DNA of 64,000 bases from Oceaniglobus trochenteri (GCF_020529025.1 NZ_JACNMM010000016.1:20702-84701); one strand, 5' to 3'; shown: positions 44,832 through 55,715, counted from the stretch's first letter. Program-made: numbers and translations. Notes: generated by a model not told the origin, from the letters alone.

Positions 44832-44991
44832 GGCAGGTCTTCCGGCTGGTTCGGGGGCACACTAGCCCGCTGTTCGGGGGAGTGCGAGTCTGGCGATGGG
44901 CCGCTGGCCGAAATGGCGCAGCGCCCGGATGCACGCACTATCCGAGCGCGTCTGCGCCAGGTGCCTCGGGCGGCCCGACAGGCGGGTGGCG

Positions 44992-46761
44992 TCAGGAACC
45001 GGCCATGTCGTCGGGGCTGATTCCGGCGACGGAGACCGGCGCCTTCATGGCATCGCGGCGGAAGGGTTCGCCCAGCTCCTGGTTCAGCATCACCTCGATG
45101 AAGGTGGTTTCGCCATGCTGCATCTGGGCCTTCACGGCGGTGTCGAGCGCGGCCGTCAGCCCCTCCATGGTATCGACCTGCACGCCCGTCAGCCCGCAGG
45201 CGCTGGCGATGCCGGCATAGGAGACGCGGGGGTTCAGCTCGGTTCCCACGAAGTTGTCGTCGAACCAGAGGGTGGTGTTGCGTTTTTCGGCGCCCCACTG
45301 GTGGTTGCGGAAGATCACCATGGTGATCGCGGGCCAGCCTTCGCGCCCGACGCTGACCATCTCGTTCATCGAGATGCCGAAGGCGCCATCGCCCGCAAAG
45401 CCCACCACGGGCACGCCGGGCTGACCGATCTTGGCGCCGCAGATGGCCGGAAACCCGTATCCGCAGGGTCCGAAAAGCCCGGGGGCCAGGTATTTGCGGC
45501 CCGCCTCGAAGCTGGGATAGGCATTGCCGATGGCGCAGTTGTTGCCGATGTCCGAGCTGATGATGGCATCGCGCGGCAGGGCCGACTGGATCGCGCGCCA
45601 GGCCTGGCGGGGCGACATCTTGCCCGGCTCGCGGTTGCGGGCGCGTTCGTTCCATGTGGTGCCGGGATCGTCGGCCTCGTGATCGAGGCTGGTGAGTTCC
45701 TGCGCCCAGGCGGATTTCGTCTGGCTGATACGCGCTCTTCGGTCCTGGCGTCCCTCATCGCCCGCCGTGTCGGACAGGCGGTGAAGCAGCCCTTCGGCCA
45801 CGCGTTTCGCATCGCCCACGATACCCAACGCCACCGGCTTGGTCAGGCCGATCCGGTCGGGGTTGAGATCGACCTGGATCACCTTGGCGCCGGTCGGCCA
45901 GTAGTCGATGCCATAGCCCGGCAGGGTGGAGAACGGATTGAGCCGGGTGCCAAGCGCCAGCACCACGTCGGCCCGGGCGATAAGCTCCATCGCGGCCTTG
46001 CTGCCGTTATATCCCAGCGGCCCGGTAAACAGGGGGTGGCTGCCCGGGAAGGCATCGTTGTGCTGATAGCCGACACAGACCGGCGCATCCAGACGTTCGG
46101 CCAGGGCCATGCTGGCCGGGATGCCGCCCGACAAGACCACCCCGGCACCGTTCAGGATGACCGGAAACCGGGCCGCGCCCAGAAGGTCGGCCGCCTCTTG
46201 CAGCGCCTTTGCGCCGCCCGAGGGCGGTTCGAAACCGGCAATGTCGGGCAGGGCGATGTCGATGACCTGGGTCCAGAAATCGCGCGGCACGTTGATCTGG
46301 GCCGGGGCACTGGCGCGTTTGGCCTTCAGGATCACCCGGTTCAGGACCTCGGCCATGCGCGAAGGGTCGCGCACCTCTTCCTGCCAGGCCACGCAATCGC
46401 GGAACAGGTTCATCTGCTCCATCTCCTGGAAACCGCCCTGGCCGATGGTCTTGTTCGCCGCCTGGGGTGTCACCAGAAGCAGCGGCGTGTGGTTCCAATA
46501 GGCGGTTTTCACGGCGGTGACGAAATTGGTGATCCCGGGGCCGTTCTGGGCGATCATCATGCTCATCTCGCCGGTGGCGCGGGTATAGCCGTCGGCCATC
46601 ATCCCGGCCGTCATCTCGTGCGCGCAATCCCAGAAGGCGATGCCCGCCCGGGGAAACAGGTCGGAGACCGGCATCATGGCCGATCCGATGATCCCGAAGG
46701 CCTGGCGGATGCCATGGGCCTGAAGGGTTTTGACGAAGGCTTCCTCGGTGGTCATTTTCAT
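44992..46761 (-). CDS. xsc: Sulfoacetaldehyde acetyltransferase
   Basis: Thiamine-diphosphate enzyme converting sulfoacetaldehyde and phosphate to acetyl phosphate and sulfite; 589 residues. The start MKMTTEEAFVKTLQAHGIRQ, then AFGIIGSAMMPVSDLFPRAG, TAYWNHTPLLLVTPQAANKT and the ThDP motif GFAGDGAFGISMNEM with NHQWGAEKRNT are highly characteristic of Xsc. ATG at 46761 has GGGGA eight bases upstream. It is the first gene of an xsc-soeABC unit, so sulfite is released beside the complex that removes it. Confidence 0.93.
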   Translation of the reverse strand: MKMTTEEAFVKTLQAHGIRQAFGIIGSAMMPVSDLFPRAGIAFWDCAHEMTAGMMADGYTRATGEMSMMIAQNGPGITNFVTAVKTAYWNHTPLLLVTPQAANKTIGQGGFQEMEQMNLFRDCVAWQEEVRDPSRMAEVLNRVILKAKRASAPAQINVPRDFWTQVIDIALPDIAGFEPPSGGAKALQEAADLLGAARFPVILNGAGVVLSGGIPASMALAERLDAPVCVGYQHNDAFPGSHPLFTGPLGYNGSKAAMELIARADVVLALGTRLNPFSTLPGYGIDYWPTGAKVIQVDLNPDRIGLTKPVALGIVGDAKRVAEGLLHRLSDTAGDEGRQDRRARISQTKSAWAQELTSLDHEADDPGTTWNERARNREPGKMSPRQAWRAIQSALPRDAIISSDIGNNCAIGNAYPSFEAGRKYLAPGLFGPCGYGFPAICGAKIGQPGVPVVGFAGDGAFGISMNEMVSVGREGWPAITMVIFRNHQWGAEKRNTTLWFDDNFVGTELNPRVSYAGIASACGLTGVQVDTMEGLTAALDTAVKAQMQHGETTFIEVMLNQELGEPFRRDAMKAPVSVAGISPDDMAGS

Positions 46762-46834
46762 CGGTCGTTCCCCATTTGCACTGTTTTTTTCTATCGCCAT
46801 CCTGTCGCGGACGATAGGCCCTGTCGCCCGGCGT

Positions 46835-47188
46835 TCAATCGTCGTGGGCCAGGATGTTCAGCAGCTTGCCAGCCGGATCGCGCAGGAAGAACCGGCGCAC
46901 GCCCCAGGGCTCGGTTGCCGGGCCGTATTCGATGGCATGGCCCAGGGTACGGGCGCGGGCCAGGGTTTCGTCAAGATTGTCGACCTCGATCGACAGGTCG
47001 GGGACGGGCGTGCCCGATCCGCCCTCGCTGGCGATGCCAAGCTGCACCCTGGCCGTTTCGGGTGAGGTGAGGGTCACGATCCAGCCGTGATCCATCGCCA
47101 CCTCGAGGCCGAAGAGATCGGCATAGAACTGCCGCACCTCGGGGAGCGTGTCGGTGGCGATGTTTGCGACGATGCGTCTGACGGTCAT
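46835..47188 (-). CDS. VOC family protein (glyoxalase-like)
   Basis: Small protein of 117 residues with one VOC module pair: [59 protein letters not shown] and [20 protein letters not shown]. The late Glu/His metal ligands are only partly evident. Divergent from purE and 73 bases upstream of xsc on the same strand, but no link to sulfonate metabolism is evident. Confidence 0.82.
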   Translation of the reverse strand: MTVRRIVANIATDTLPEVRQFYADLFGLEVAMDHGWIVTLTSPETARVQLGIASEGGSGTPVPDLSIEVDNLDETLARARTLGHAIEYGPATEPWGVRRFFLRDPAGKLLNILAHDD

Positions 47189-47303
47189 GGCGGGCCTTTC
47201 CTGGCTGCGGATGCTGCATCCTTGCATGAAACACCGCGCCCCGCATTGCCAGCAAGGCCGCCATGGGTATAGTGCGCGCTTCATGAACACGGGCGGAGGC
47301 AGC

Positions 47304-47789
47304 ATGGGCGTTGACGTTGGCATCATCATGGGGAGCCAGTCGGACTGGCCGACCCTGCGCGGCGCGGCAGATATCCTGGACGAGTTGGGCGTAAGCCACG
47401 AGGCGCGGATCGTTTCCGCCCATCGCACCCCCGACCGGTTGTGGACCTACGGCAAGGAGGCGGTGGGGCGCGGGCTTCGGGTGATCATTGCCGGGGCCGG
47501 CGGGGCGGCGCATCTGCCGGGCATGATGGCAAGCAAGACCCGCCTGCCGGTGATCGGCGTGCCGATCCAGACCCGGGCGCTGAACGGTGTCGATTCGCTT
47601 TACTCCATCGTGCAGATGCCGCGCGGTTTTCCGGTCGCTACCATGGCCATCGGTGCGGCGGGGGCTGCCAATGCCGGGTTGATGGCGGCGGGCATTCTGG
47701 CCCTGAACGATCCGGCCCTGGCCGAACGGTTGGAAACCTGGCGCGCCGCGCTTTCGGCGTCGATTCCCGAGGAGCCCGTCGATGAGTGA
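47304..47789 (+). CDS. purE: N5-carboxyaminoimidazole ribonucleotide mutase
   Basis: De novo purine synthesis enzyme, class I PurE, 161 residues. Signatures: [54 protein letters not shown] and [26 protein letters not shown] precedes the ATG. It overlaps purK by eight bases. Confidence 0.97.
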   Translation: MGVDVGIIMGSQSDWPTLRGAADILDELGVSHEARIVSAHRTPDRLWTYGKEAVGRGLRVIIAGAGGAAHLPGMMASKTRLPVIGVPIQTRALNGVDSLYSIVQMPRGFPVATMAIGAAGAANAGLMAAGILALNDPALAERLETWRAALSASIPEEPVDE

Positions 47790-48861
47790 AGCTTTGCGTC
47801 CCGGACAGGTGATCGGAATTCTGGGCGGGGGACAGTTGGGCCGGATGCTTGCCCTGGCCGCCGCGCGGCTGGGCCTGCGCTGCCATGTCTACGAGCCGGG
47901 GGCAGGTGCGCCGGCCGGTGAGGTGTGCGGAGCCCTGACCACCGCCGCCTACGATGACACGGCGGCCCTGCGGGCCTTCGGGGAATCGGTCGACGTGATC
48001 ACCTACGAGTTCGAGAACATCCCGACCTCGGCGCTGGACCTGCTGGAAACGATCCGCCCGATCCGCCCGGGGCGCGAGGCGCTGCGGGTGTCGCAGGATC
48101 GCCTGACAGAGAAGCGGTTTCTCGAGGGGTTGGGCCTGCGGGTTGCACCCTTTGCCGATGTGCCCGACCGCGCCGCGCTGGACAGGGCCCTGGCACAGAT
48201 CGGCGCCCCGGCGATCCTGAAGACCCGTCGTCTGGGCTATGACGGCAAGGGGCAGGCGCGGATCATGGCACCGGATGACGCCGACGCCGCCTTTGCCGCT
48301 ATGCAGGGCGCCGATGCCATCCTGGAGGGGTTTGTCGATTTCAGCCACGAGGTTTCGGTGATCGGGGCAAGGGGCACGGACGGGCAGGTGGCCTGCTATG
48401 ATCCGGGCCAGAACGTGCACCGCGATGGCATCCTGCACACGACGACCCTGCCCGCCGAACTGAGCCGCGCGCAACTGACCGATGCGGTGATCCTGACCGG
48501 GCAGATCCTGAATGCGCTGGACTATGTCGGCGTGATGGGGGTGGAACTTTTCGTGACCAAGTCGGGGCTGATCGTGAACGAGATCGCGCCGCGGGTCCAC
48601 AACTCGGGTCACTGGACGCAGGACGGGTGTGTCGTCGATCAGTTCGAACAGCATATCCGTGCGGTGGCGGGCTGGCCCCTGGGCGATGGCCAGCGGCACT
48701 CGGACATCGTGATGACCAACCTGCTGGGCGATGACATCGACGAGGTGCCGGCCCTGGTGCGCGATCCCGCCAATGCCCTTCACCTTTACGGCAAGGCCGA
48801 AGCGCGGGCCGGGCGCAAGATGGCCCATGTGAACCGGCGCATCGGTCCGGCGTCGCGCTGA
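47782..48861 (+). CDS. purK: N5-carboxyaminoimidazole ribonucleotide synthase
   Basis: ATP-grasp ligase of 359 residues that carboxylates AIR using ATP and bicarbonate. [20 protein letters not shown] at the N-terminus, ATP-grasp elements [17 protein letters not shown] and [17 protein letters not shown], and metal site [20 protein letters not shown] identify it. Overlaps purE, so the two consecutive steps are coupled. A 100-base repeat begins seven bases after its stop. Confidence 0.97.
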   Translation: MSEALRPGQVIGILGGGQLGRMLALAAARLGLRCHVYEPGAGAPAGEVCGALTTAAYDDTAALRAFGESVDVITYEFENIPTSALDLLETIRPIRPGREALRVSQDRLTEKRFLEGLGLRVAPFADVPDRAALDRALAQIGAPAILKTRRLGYDGKGQARIMAPDDADAAFAAMQGADAILEGFVDFSHEVSVIGARGTDGQVACYDPGQNVHRDGILHTTTLPAELSRAQLTDAVILTGQILNALDYVGVMGVELFVTKSGLIVNEIAPRVHNSGHWTQDGCVVDQFEQHIRAVAGWPLGDGQRHSDIVMTNLLGDDIDEVPALVRDPANALHLYGKAEARAGRKMAHVNRRIGPASR

Positions 48862-48867
48862 ACCCGA

Positions 48868-48970
48868 ACCTGGCGGAGGCGCGCTGACGCGCGCCACGAC
48901 ATGTTTTTGTGCGCGCCCCTGGCTGGTGTTTCGTGCCGGTTCAACCGCCCGGGCGGGGTGCGGCCGCGGG
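48868..48970 (+). repeat. Dispersed intergenic repeat of about 100 bases, copy B
   Basis: Shares ordered strings ACCTGGCGGAG, GCGCGCCA, GCCGGTTCA and GCGGGGTGCG with 8716-8815. Here it is directly followed by a copy of the shorter repeat, suggesting a composite unit. Confidence 0.65.
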
Positions 48971-48973
48971 AAT

Positions 48974-48997
48974 GGATATTTTCAGACCAAAGATGAG
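48974..48997 (+). repeat. Dispersed intergenic repeat, copy 6
   Basis: GGATATTTTCAGACCAAAGA, then TGAG, matching copies 1 and 3 at most positions. It lies 14 bases from the 3' end of the minus-strand lipase-like gene. Confidence 0.7.
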
Positions 48998-49011
48998 AGG
49001 GCGCGGCTGGG

Positions 49012-49704
49012 CTAACCCTCGGGGTGGACGAACCTGCCGGTGCGCAGGAAGGAAACCACCTGGGCGATGACCGAGGGGCTGATCATCATGAAGGTGTGGG
49101 TCACCGGCATCACGATATGGTCGTCCATGCCGCGCAGCACCGTCGAGGCGACCGAGACCTTGCCGTCGTCCGGGCCGGGAATAAGCGTCGAGTAGATCGG
49201 GTTGAGGGAGCGGTTGCCCGCGATGACGCCCAGTTCAAAGCGCGGCAGACCCAGGCTGTTGGGCAGATCTTCGGTGCCCGTTCCCAGTTGCAGCCCGGCG
49301 GGGCCGTTGAGCCATTGGAACGGGCCGAGATCCCCGAAGAAATCCACCAGTTCCGAACCGTGGTTGGGCGGGCCCATCATCACCACGCGGCCCATCCGGG
49401 CGGGGCGGTTGTTTTCCAGCCAGGCGCGCACGAGGATTCCGCCCATGGAGTGGGTGACGAAGTGGACCGTTTGATCGCCGCAGTCGGCCACCGCCCTGGG
49501 GACGGTCTGTTCCACCAGATCGGCGATGGGGGCGTCGGTGGAAGGATAGCCGGCGTTCACGGTCGTGAAGCCCTCGAATTCCAGGGCTTCGGCCATCACC
49601 AGCATCGAGGCGGAGGAGCGGGCAAGGCCGTGCAGCAGCACGACGCAATCGGCCCGGGCGAGGCCGGGCAGAAGACACAGGGCGAGGATCAGGAAAGGGC
49701 GCAT
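49012..49704 (-). CDS. Secreted lipase-like alpha/beta hydrolase
   Basis: Protein of 230 residues. A signal peptide ([18 protein letters not shown]) precedes [20 protein letters not shown]. The nucleophile elbow [12 protein letters not shown] contains the catalytic Ser; the oxyanion region is [11 protein letters not shown] late conserved PVTHTFMM supplies a possible catalytic His. It resembles small triacylglycerol-lipase/PGAP1-like proteins of periplasmic location. The substrate is unknown. Single gene. Confidence 0.82.
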   Translation of the reverse strand: MRPFLILALCLLPGLARADCVVLLHGLARSSASMLVMAEALEFEGFTTVNAGYPSTDAPIADLVEQTVPRAVADCGDQTVHFVTHSMGGILVRAWLENNRPARMGRVVMMGPPNHGSELVDFFGDLGPFQWLNGPAGLQLGTGTEDLPNSLGLPRFELGVIAGNRSLNPIYSTLIPGPDDGKVSVASTVLRGMDDHIVMPVTHTFMMISPSVIAQVVSFLRTGRFVHPEG

Positions 49705-49765
49705 ACCGGTTTATATAGCACGCCTTGCCCTTGGGGGCAGGGCCGTTGACGCAGCGGCATGGCTT

Positions 49766-50611
49766 TCAGGGTCGACGCACGCCCAGGGCGATACCGCCCA
49801 GCACCAGAACGCCCGCAAGCGCCAGCCGCCCGGTCAACGGTTCGCCCAGAAGCAGAACGCCGCCGAGCGTGGCCAGCACCGGCACCAGCAATTGCAGCAG
49901 CGCCGCGCCGGCCGAGGTGAGCCGGGGCAGAACGGCGTACCAGAGCGCATAGCCCAGCCCTGAGGTGACAACGCCTGACAGAACGGCGAGCGCGATGCCG
50001 TCGGGTGTTGCGGGAGCCGTTGCCGGTATCGTCAACAGCAGCGCCGCCGCCACCAAAGGTGCCGACAGGATGAAGCTTGCCGCTGTTGTGCCAAGCGGAT
50101 CGCCCGTGCGCCGCCCGATCAGCGAATAGGCGCCCCATCCCAGTGCTGCCATGGCCATGAGGGCGCCGTGGGCCATCGAGGGCGCCGTGCCACCCCGCGG
50201 CCAGAGCAGTACCAGCAGCCCGCCAAGCGCGATTGCCGCCCCGATCCAGCGCGTCAGCGGCAGCGGTTCGCGGCTCAGCGCGGCGCCCGAGAACATCACG
50301 ATCTGCACCCCGCCGAACAGGATCAGCGCACCGACGCCACTGTCCAGCGACAGATAGGCCAGCGAAAAGCCGATCATATAGAGCGTCAGCGCCAGCGCGC
50401 CGGCCAGCCGCCCGCGCAGGCGCAAGGTGCGATCCCTCAGCGCCACCAGAAGCCCGAGGGCAACGGCCCCCGATGCCACCCGCAGCAGTGAGAACATCAG
50501 CGGATCGATGCGGCCCGCACCGACAGCGGCCCGGTTCAGCACCGAATTCCCGGCAAAGCACAGCAGGACGATGGCGACCAGCAGAGGCAGGGCGATCGTT
50601 ACACGGTTCAT
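49766..50611 (-). CDS. EamA/DMT-family inner-membrane transporter
   Basis: Ten-helix drug/metabolite transporter-type protein of 281 residues with two EamA halves (LVAIVLLCFAGNSVLNRAAV; LALTLYMIGFSLAYLSLDSG; LGWGAYSLIGRRTGDPLG; AGAALLQLLVPVLATLGGVL; LLGEPLTGRLALAGVLVLGG). ATG at 50611 was chosen because it starts just before the first helix. Substrate unknown; amino acid or metabolite export is typical of the family. Confidence 0.88.
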   Translation of the reverse strand: MNRVTIALPLLVAIVLLCFAGNSVLNRAAVGAGRIDPLMFSLLRVASGAVALGLLVALRDRTLRLRGRLAGALALTLYMIGFSLAYLSLDSGVGALILFGGVQIVMFSGAALSREPLPLTRWIGAAIALGGLLVLLWPRGGTAPSMAHGALMAMAALGWGAYSLIGRRTGDPLGTTAASFILSAPLVAAALLLTIPATAPATPDGIALAVLSGVVTSGLGYALWYAVLPRLTSAGAALLQLLVPVLATLGGVLLLGEPLTGRLALAGVLVLGGIALGVRRP

Positions 50612-50696
50612 TGCCTGTCCTTCCGCGTTGGGGTGTTGCCTGTGTCCGCTTCCTGGCCGCGCAGGGCAAGGGGCGACAAGGTGGGCGGCGGGCATG

Positions 50697-50723
50697 AAAA
50701 AGGGGCCCGCGAGGGGCCCCTTT
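50697..50723 (-). terminator. Terminator of the groESL operon
   Basis: Stem AAAGGGGCCC / GGGCCCCTTT with a 5-base loop; on the minus strand five Ts follow. It lies about 90 bases past the groL stop. Confidence 0.8.
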
Positions 50724-50746
50724 CATTCCTGCGACCGGGGGATTTC

Positions 50747-50809
50747 GGCGGTTTGCCCTTGGCCAACCGCCTTTTGCAGCCCCAGTTTCGTTTCCCGAGG
50801 AAACGAAAC

Positions 50810-50810
<1 letters not shown>
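50747..50810 (-). promoter_or_regulatory. Two extra hairpins in the groL 3' untranslated region
   Basis: AGTTTCGTTTCC (50784-50795) and GGAAACGAAACT (50799-50810) form a perfect 12-bp hairpin with a 3-base loop that ends inside the groL stop codon. A second stem, GGCGGTT/AACCGCC, follows toward the terminator. Neither is followed by a T run, so they probably protect the mRNA rather than terminate. Confidence 0.6.
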
Positions 50811-52459
<1,649 letters not shown>

Positions 52460-52506
52460 TTACTCCTTGGGATGTTGTTGAAAGGTAAAGGGATCGACGA
52501 TCAGTC

Positions 52507-52794
52507 TCAGGCGATGATGCCCAGGATGTCGGATTCCTTCATGATCAGCAGTTCTTCACCATCGAGGGTGACCTCGGTGCCCGACCATTTGCCGAACAGG
52601 ATCTTGTCGCCCTTCTTGACGCCCATCTCGATCAGTTCGCCACTGTCCTTGCGCGCACCGGCGCCACAAGCAACAACTTCGCCCTCGGCGGGCTTCTCTT
52701 TGGCGCTGTCGGGGATGATCAGACCACCCTTGGTCTTTTCGTCGCCTTCGACACGGCGGACCAGCACTCGGTCATGCAGCGGAGTGAATGCCAT
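52507..52794 (-). CDS. groS: 10-kDa co-chaperonin GroES
   Basis: Lid of the GroEL chamber, 95 residues, starting [20 protein letters not shown], with mobile loop [20 protein letters not shown] and [23 protein letters not shown] at 52794 has TGAGGAG upstream; an in-frame start ten codons earlier is not needed. First gene of the operon. Confidence 0.98.
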   Translation of the reverse strand: MAFTPLHDRVLVRRVEGDEKTKGGLIIPDSAKEKPAEGEVVACGAGARKDSGELIEMGVKKGDKILFGKWSGTEVTLDGEELLIMKESDILGIIA

Positions 52795-52829
52795 CTGTGA
52801 ACGCTCCTCAGGTTCAAGTTTCAATCATG

Positions 52830-52856
52830 TTAGCACTCGGTAAGGGTGAGTGCCAA
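52830..52856. promoter_or_regulatory. CIRCE operator (HrcA-binding site)
   Basis: TTAGCACTC-N9-GAGTGCCAA. This differs from the consensus TTAGCACTC-N9-GAGTGCTAA at one base. It lies 36 bases upstream of groS and at the expected transcription start, so HrcA binding would block initiation. Confidence 0.95.
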
Positions 52857-52863
52857 TGATCGC

Positions 52864-52892
52864 GATTTAGGCAGTGCATGGCGCTGTGTCAA
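52864..52892 (-). promoter_or_regulatory. groESL promoter
   Basis: On the minus strand, -35 TTGACA (52887-52892) and -10-like TAAATC (52864-52869) are separated by 17 bases. Initiation would fall about seven bases on, at the edge of the CIRCE element. Confidence 0.7.
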
Positions 52893-52975
52893 CTGTTCGG
52901 GAGGGGGCAGTGACGAAGATTTCCGCGCAAGGCGCCGAGGCGGCGAAAGGGAATCTTAACGGGGGTGGGTACATC

Positions 52976-54481
52976 ATGAAACCTGCGCGACCGCAACCCG
53001 AGGGCCCCGGCAACGGAAAGACCACCATGAAAGACGATTCCCAGGCCGAACTGACACGATATTTCGCGGATCTGATCCTGCAGCACACCACCGACGCGAT
53101 TCTGATGACGGACCCGCAGGATCGCGTGGTCTGGCTGAACCCCGGTTTCGAAAAGATGTACGGTTACCGGCTTGAGGATTTCCGCGACATGCTGCCCGAA
53201 GAGTTGCTGAATTTCGCCGAAAGCGACGAAGAGGTGACGCGCCAGGTGATCCTGGCCCTTGGCGAACGCCGCCCGTTGCAGGTGGAAATCCAGAACATGC
53301 GCAAATCGGGCGAACCGCTCTGGGTTGAAAAGAAACTGATGCCGCTTTTCGATGGCGAGGGGCGGCACATCTACAACATGTCCGTCAGTCGCGACATTAC
53401 CGAACGCAAGGCGCTGGAGAAAAGCGCCCAGGAAATGATCGAGAGCGAGGCGCACCGCCAGCACGAACGCCGCCTGCTGAGCCAGATCAGCGAATGGCTC
53501 TATTCCGCCAAGTCGCTGGATGAACTGCTGATGGTGGTGAAGAAATCCATGCAAACCCTGCTGCCCGAAGCCGAGGGGCAGCTTTACATCTATTCCAATT
53601 CCCGCGACACGCTGGAACTGGCCGCGCAATGGGGCGACGGCGAACCCCACGCCCATATCGGGGCCGAAGATTGCTGGGCCCTGCGGCGCGGGCGCGCCTA
53701 TTCCTACGGGGTCAAGGCCATCGAATTCACCTGCGGCCATGTGCAGGGCGAAGGCAGCCCCTATTTCTGTCTGCCGATCATTGCCCATGGCGAAACCATC
53801 GGGCTGCTGCATCTGTGCTTTTCGGCCTTTGACCGCGCGATCATGCCGCGCGGGTTCATCGAAACCTTCGTGCAGCAGCGATGGGAGGTGGGCCTGCTCT
53901 GCGCCGAACAGATCAGCCTGGCGGTGGCCAACGTGCAGTTGCGCCACGAGTTGCAGGATCAGTCGGTGCGCGACCCACTCACGAATCTCTGGAACCGGCG
54001 CTGGTTTCTCGATGCCTCGCACAAGGAGCTGAACCGCGCCCGGACGAAGGGCCTGCCGGTGTCGCTGATTTCGCTCGACGTGGACCATTTCAAGAAGTTC
54101 AACGATCATCACGGGCACGATGCCGGCGATATCGTGCTGCGCGAATTCGGCAGCCTCTTGGCGGCGACCTTCAAGGATGATTTTGCCCCCTGCCGGATCG
54201 GCGGAGAGGAGTTTGTCGTGCTCTGTTCGGGCGTCCCCCACGATCAGGCCATGGCCCGCGCCAATGCCTTTCTGGATGAGGTGACGCGGATCGAGGTTCA
54301 TTATGGCGGCGCCCGCCTGCCGCGGATCAGCGCCTCGGCCGGGGTGGCCAGCTTTCCGGAAGACGGCGAACAGGTGCTGCGCCTGATGAAGGTGGCCGAC
54401 GAGGCGCTTTATGCCGCCAAGGACCAGGGGCGCGCCCGTGTGGTTTCCAGCCGGGCGAAACCGCCCAAGCGGGTGGCCTGA
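52976..54481 (+). CDS. PAS-GAF-GGDEF sensor diguanylate cyclase
   Basis: Soluble sensor making cyclic di-GMP from GTP, 501 residues from this start. The PAS domain (about 30-145) has ILMTDPQDRVVWLNPGFEKM and SVSRDITERKALEK; the GAF-like domain (about 180-330) has LYIYSNSRDTLELAAQWGDG and ICRP-like SPYFCLPIIAHGETIGLLHL. The GGDEF domain has DPLTNLWNRRWFLD, ISLDVDHFKKFNDHHGHDAG and an intact active loop RIGGEEFVVL. The usual RxxD inhibitory site five residues before GGEEF is not present, so feedback inhibition is unlikely. No membrane segment. ATG at 53027 (GGAAAG upstream) is a possible shorter start. Confidence 0.88.
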   Translation: MKPARPQPEGPGNGKTTMKDDSQAELTRYFADLILQHTTDAILMTDPQDRVVWLNPGFEKMYGYRLEDFRDMLPEELLNFAESDEEVTRQVILALGERRPLQVEIQNMRKSGEPLWVEKKLMPLFDGEGRHIYNMSVSRDITERKALEKSAQEMIESEAHRQHERRLLSQISEWLYSAKSLDELLMVVKKSMQTLLPEAEGQLYIYSNSRDTLELAAQWGDGEPHAHIGAEDCWALRRGRAYSYGVKAIEFTCGHVQGEGSPYFCLPIIAHGETIGLLHLCFSAFDRAIMPRGFIETFVQQRWEVGLLCAEQISLAVANVQLRHELQDQSVRDPLTNLWNRRWFLDASHKELNRARTKGLPVSLISLDVDHFKKFNDHHGHDAGDIVLREFGSLLAATFKDDFAPCRIGGEEFVVLCSGVPHDQAMARANAFLDEVTRIEVHYGGARLPRISASAGVASFPEDGEQVLRLMKVADEALYAAKDQGRARVVSSRAKPPKRVA

Positions 54482-54526
54482 ATGGGGTTGCTGCGATGGC
54501 TGCTGCGGGCGCTTGGCGCGGGGCGC

Positions 54527-54910
54527 TCAGATGCGGGTCTGCACCATGTCGTCGAGGGCATCGTAGAAGGTGACGGCGCCCACCTCCCAGAAGGTGCCGT
54601 CATTGTCGGGAAACACGCCGATGCGCACGCCGCCCTCGTCCAGGTCGTCGATCCAGTGCGCCCGGAACTCTTCAAGCGTGATCTCGGTCGGAGTATTGCC
54701 GGGAAACAGCAGATCGGCGATCAGCTGCGCCAGGGCGCGGTCGGACCAGACGGGCAGGTATTCGAACCCCTCGGGCGCAAGCGGGGTCAGCCAGCCCGAT
54801 TCGCCGTGCAGGGTCCAGAAGGCGCCGGTTTCGGCAACGCGGTCGACCGTGGCCCAATACCGGTCTTCCGGGTCCAGCGACAGCAGCGCCGATATCTTTT
54901 CCTGGTCCAT
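54527..54910 (-). CDS. DUF2750 protein
   Basis: Protein of 127 residues of unknown function. RYWATVDRVAETGAFWTLHG, EGFEYLPVWSDRALAQLIAD, ITLEEFRAHWIDDLDEGG and VRIGVFPDNDGTFWEV follow the DUF2750 pattern. No signal peptide or membrane helix. It follows the DUF2161 gene after 4 bases on the same strand, so the two are probably cotranscribed. Its stop lies 45 bases from that of the convergent GGDEF gene. Confidence 0.75.
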   Translation of the reverse strand: MDQEKISALLSLDPEDRYWATVDRVAETGAFWTLHGESGWLTPLAPEGFEYLPVWSDRALAQLIADLLFPGNTPTEITLEEFRAHWIDDLDEGGVRIGVFPDNDGTFWEVGAVTFYDALDDMVQTRI

Positions 54911-54914
54911 CGTC

Positions 54915-55580
54915 TCAGTCCTTGTTGTTGCGGATCGCGGCCGCGCCGCGTGGTGTTATGGCGTAGATGCCTTTTTCCACCCTCTCGAACCAGCCGTAAT
55001 GATCGGCGGCCATCATTCGCGTGGCGCGGGCAACGCCCGTGGCCCGTGCCACTGCCGCCCCCTTGCTTGGCCCATGGTCCAGCAGATGGGCGGCGCAGAG
55101 GATCGCATCCTGCCGATAGGCCGTCACCAGCCCGGCCCGCGTGGCGCCACCGGTGTTCGGGTCTCCCACGCGGCGGGCGAATTCACGCAAGAGCCGGCCC
55201 AAACGCGGCGCCGACTTGCGGGGCTGATAGGGGCCCGGATCGCAATGCACCTCCAGATGCCCGTCGCGCAGGCGCACGGTGATCAGGCCCAGCCCCAACC
55301 GACGACAAAGCGAGACATTCTCGCGCAGATTGCGCCGGGCGATCCGCCCCTTGGGCAGAGGCACGGCAAGGTAGACGGCATCGCTCAGCGCCTGGCGGGC
55401 GATGCCCTGATGCAGAAGCGTCAGGGTGAACCCGGTCTTGAGTTCGACGATCACCGGCGGTTCGTCGCCCCGCACCGCCACCACGTCGGCGGCGCCCACC
55501 TCGGATTTCACCTCGTAGCCCTGGGATTGCAGGAAGGCCTTCACGGGCGGGTAAAGATCGGTTTCGCGAGGGGCGGTCAT
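54915..55580 (-). CDS. DUF2161 PD-(D/E)XK-like protein
   Basis: Protein of 221 residues. The N-terminal half holds a probable nuclease-fold site: ETDLYPPVKAFLQSQGYEVK, Asp in GAADVVAVRGDEPPVIVELK and the E-x-K at VELKTG. The C-terminal part (ATRMMAADHYGWFERVEKGI, ITPRGAAAI) resembles a winged helix. DUF2161 proteins are annotated as phosphodiesterases; actual substrate and role are not established to my knowledge. It is the first gene of the pair with DUF2750 and is divergent from the pyrophosphatase gene. Confidence 0.78.
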   Translation of the reverse strand: MTAPRETDLYPPVKAFLQSQGYEVKSEVGAADVVAVRGDEPPVIVELKTGFTLTLLHQGIARQALSDAVYLAVPLPKGRIARRNLRENVSLCRRLGLGLITVRLRDGHLEVHCDPGPYQPRKSAPRLGRLLREFARRVGDPNTGGATRAGLVTAYRQDAILCAAHLLDHGPSKGAAVARATGVARATRMMAADHYGWFERVEKGIYAITPRGAAAIRNNKD

Positions 55581-55715
55581 GGCATCGGTGATAGCGGGCC
55601 GCCCGGCGCCTGTCAGGTCGAAAAACCGGTGCGCCGCCGCCGGGGTGCTGGGAACGTGACATCGCGCGCGCCCGCACCTATAAGCGGCGCAAAATCACAA
55701 CCCCGAGGGATTCCC

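Noticed and set aside
44896..47070. Open frame of 724 codons on the plus strand opposite xsc
   Set aside because: Shadow of xsc and the VOC gene; no start context or domain.
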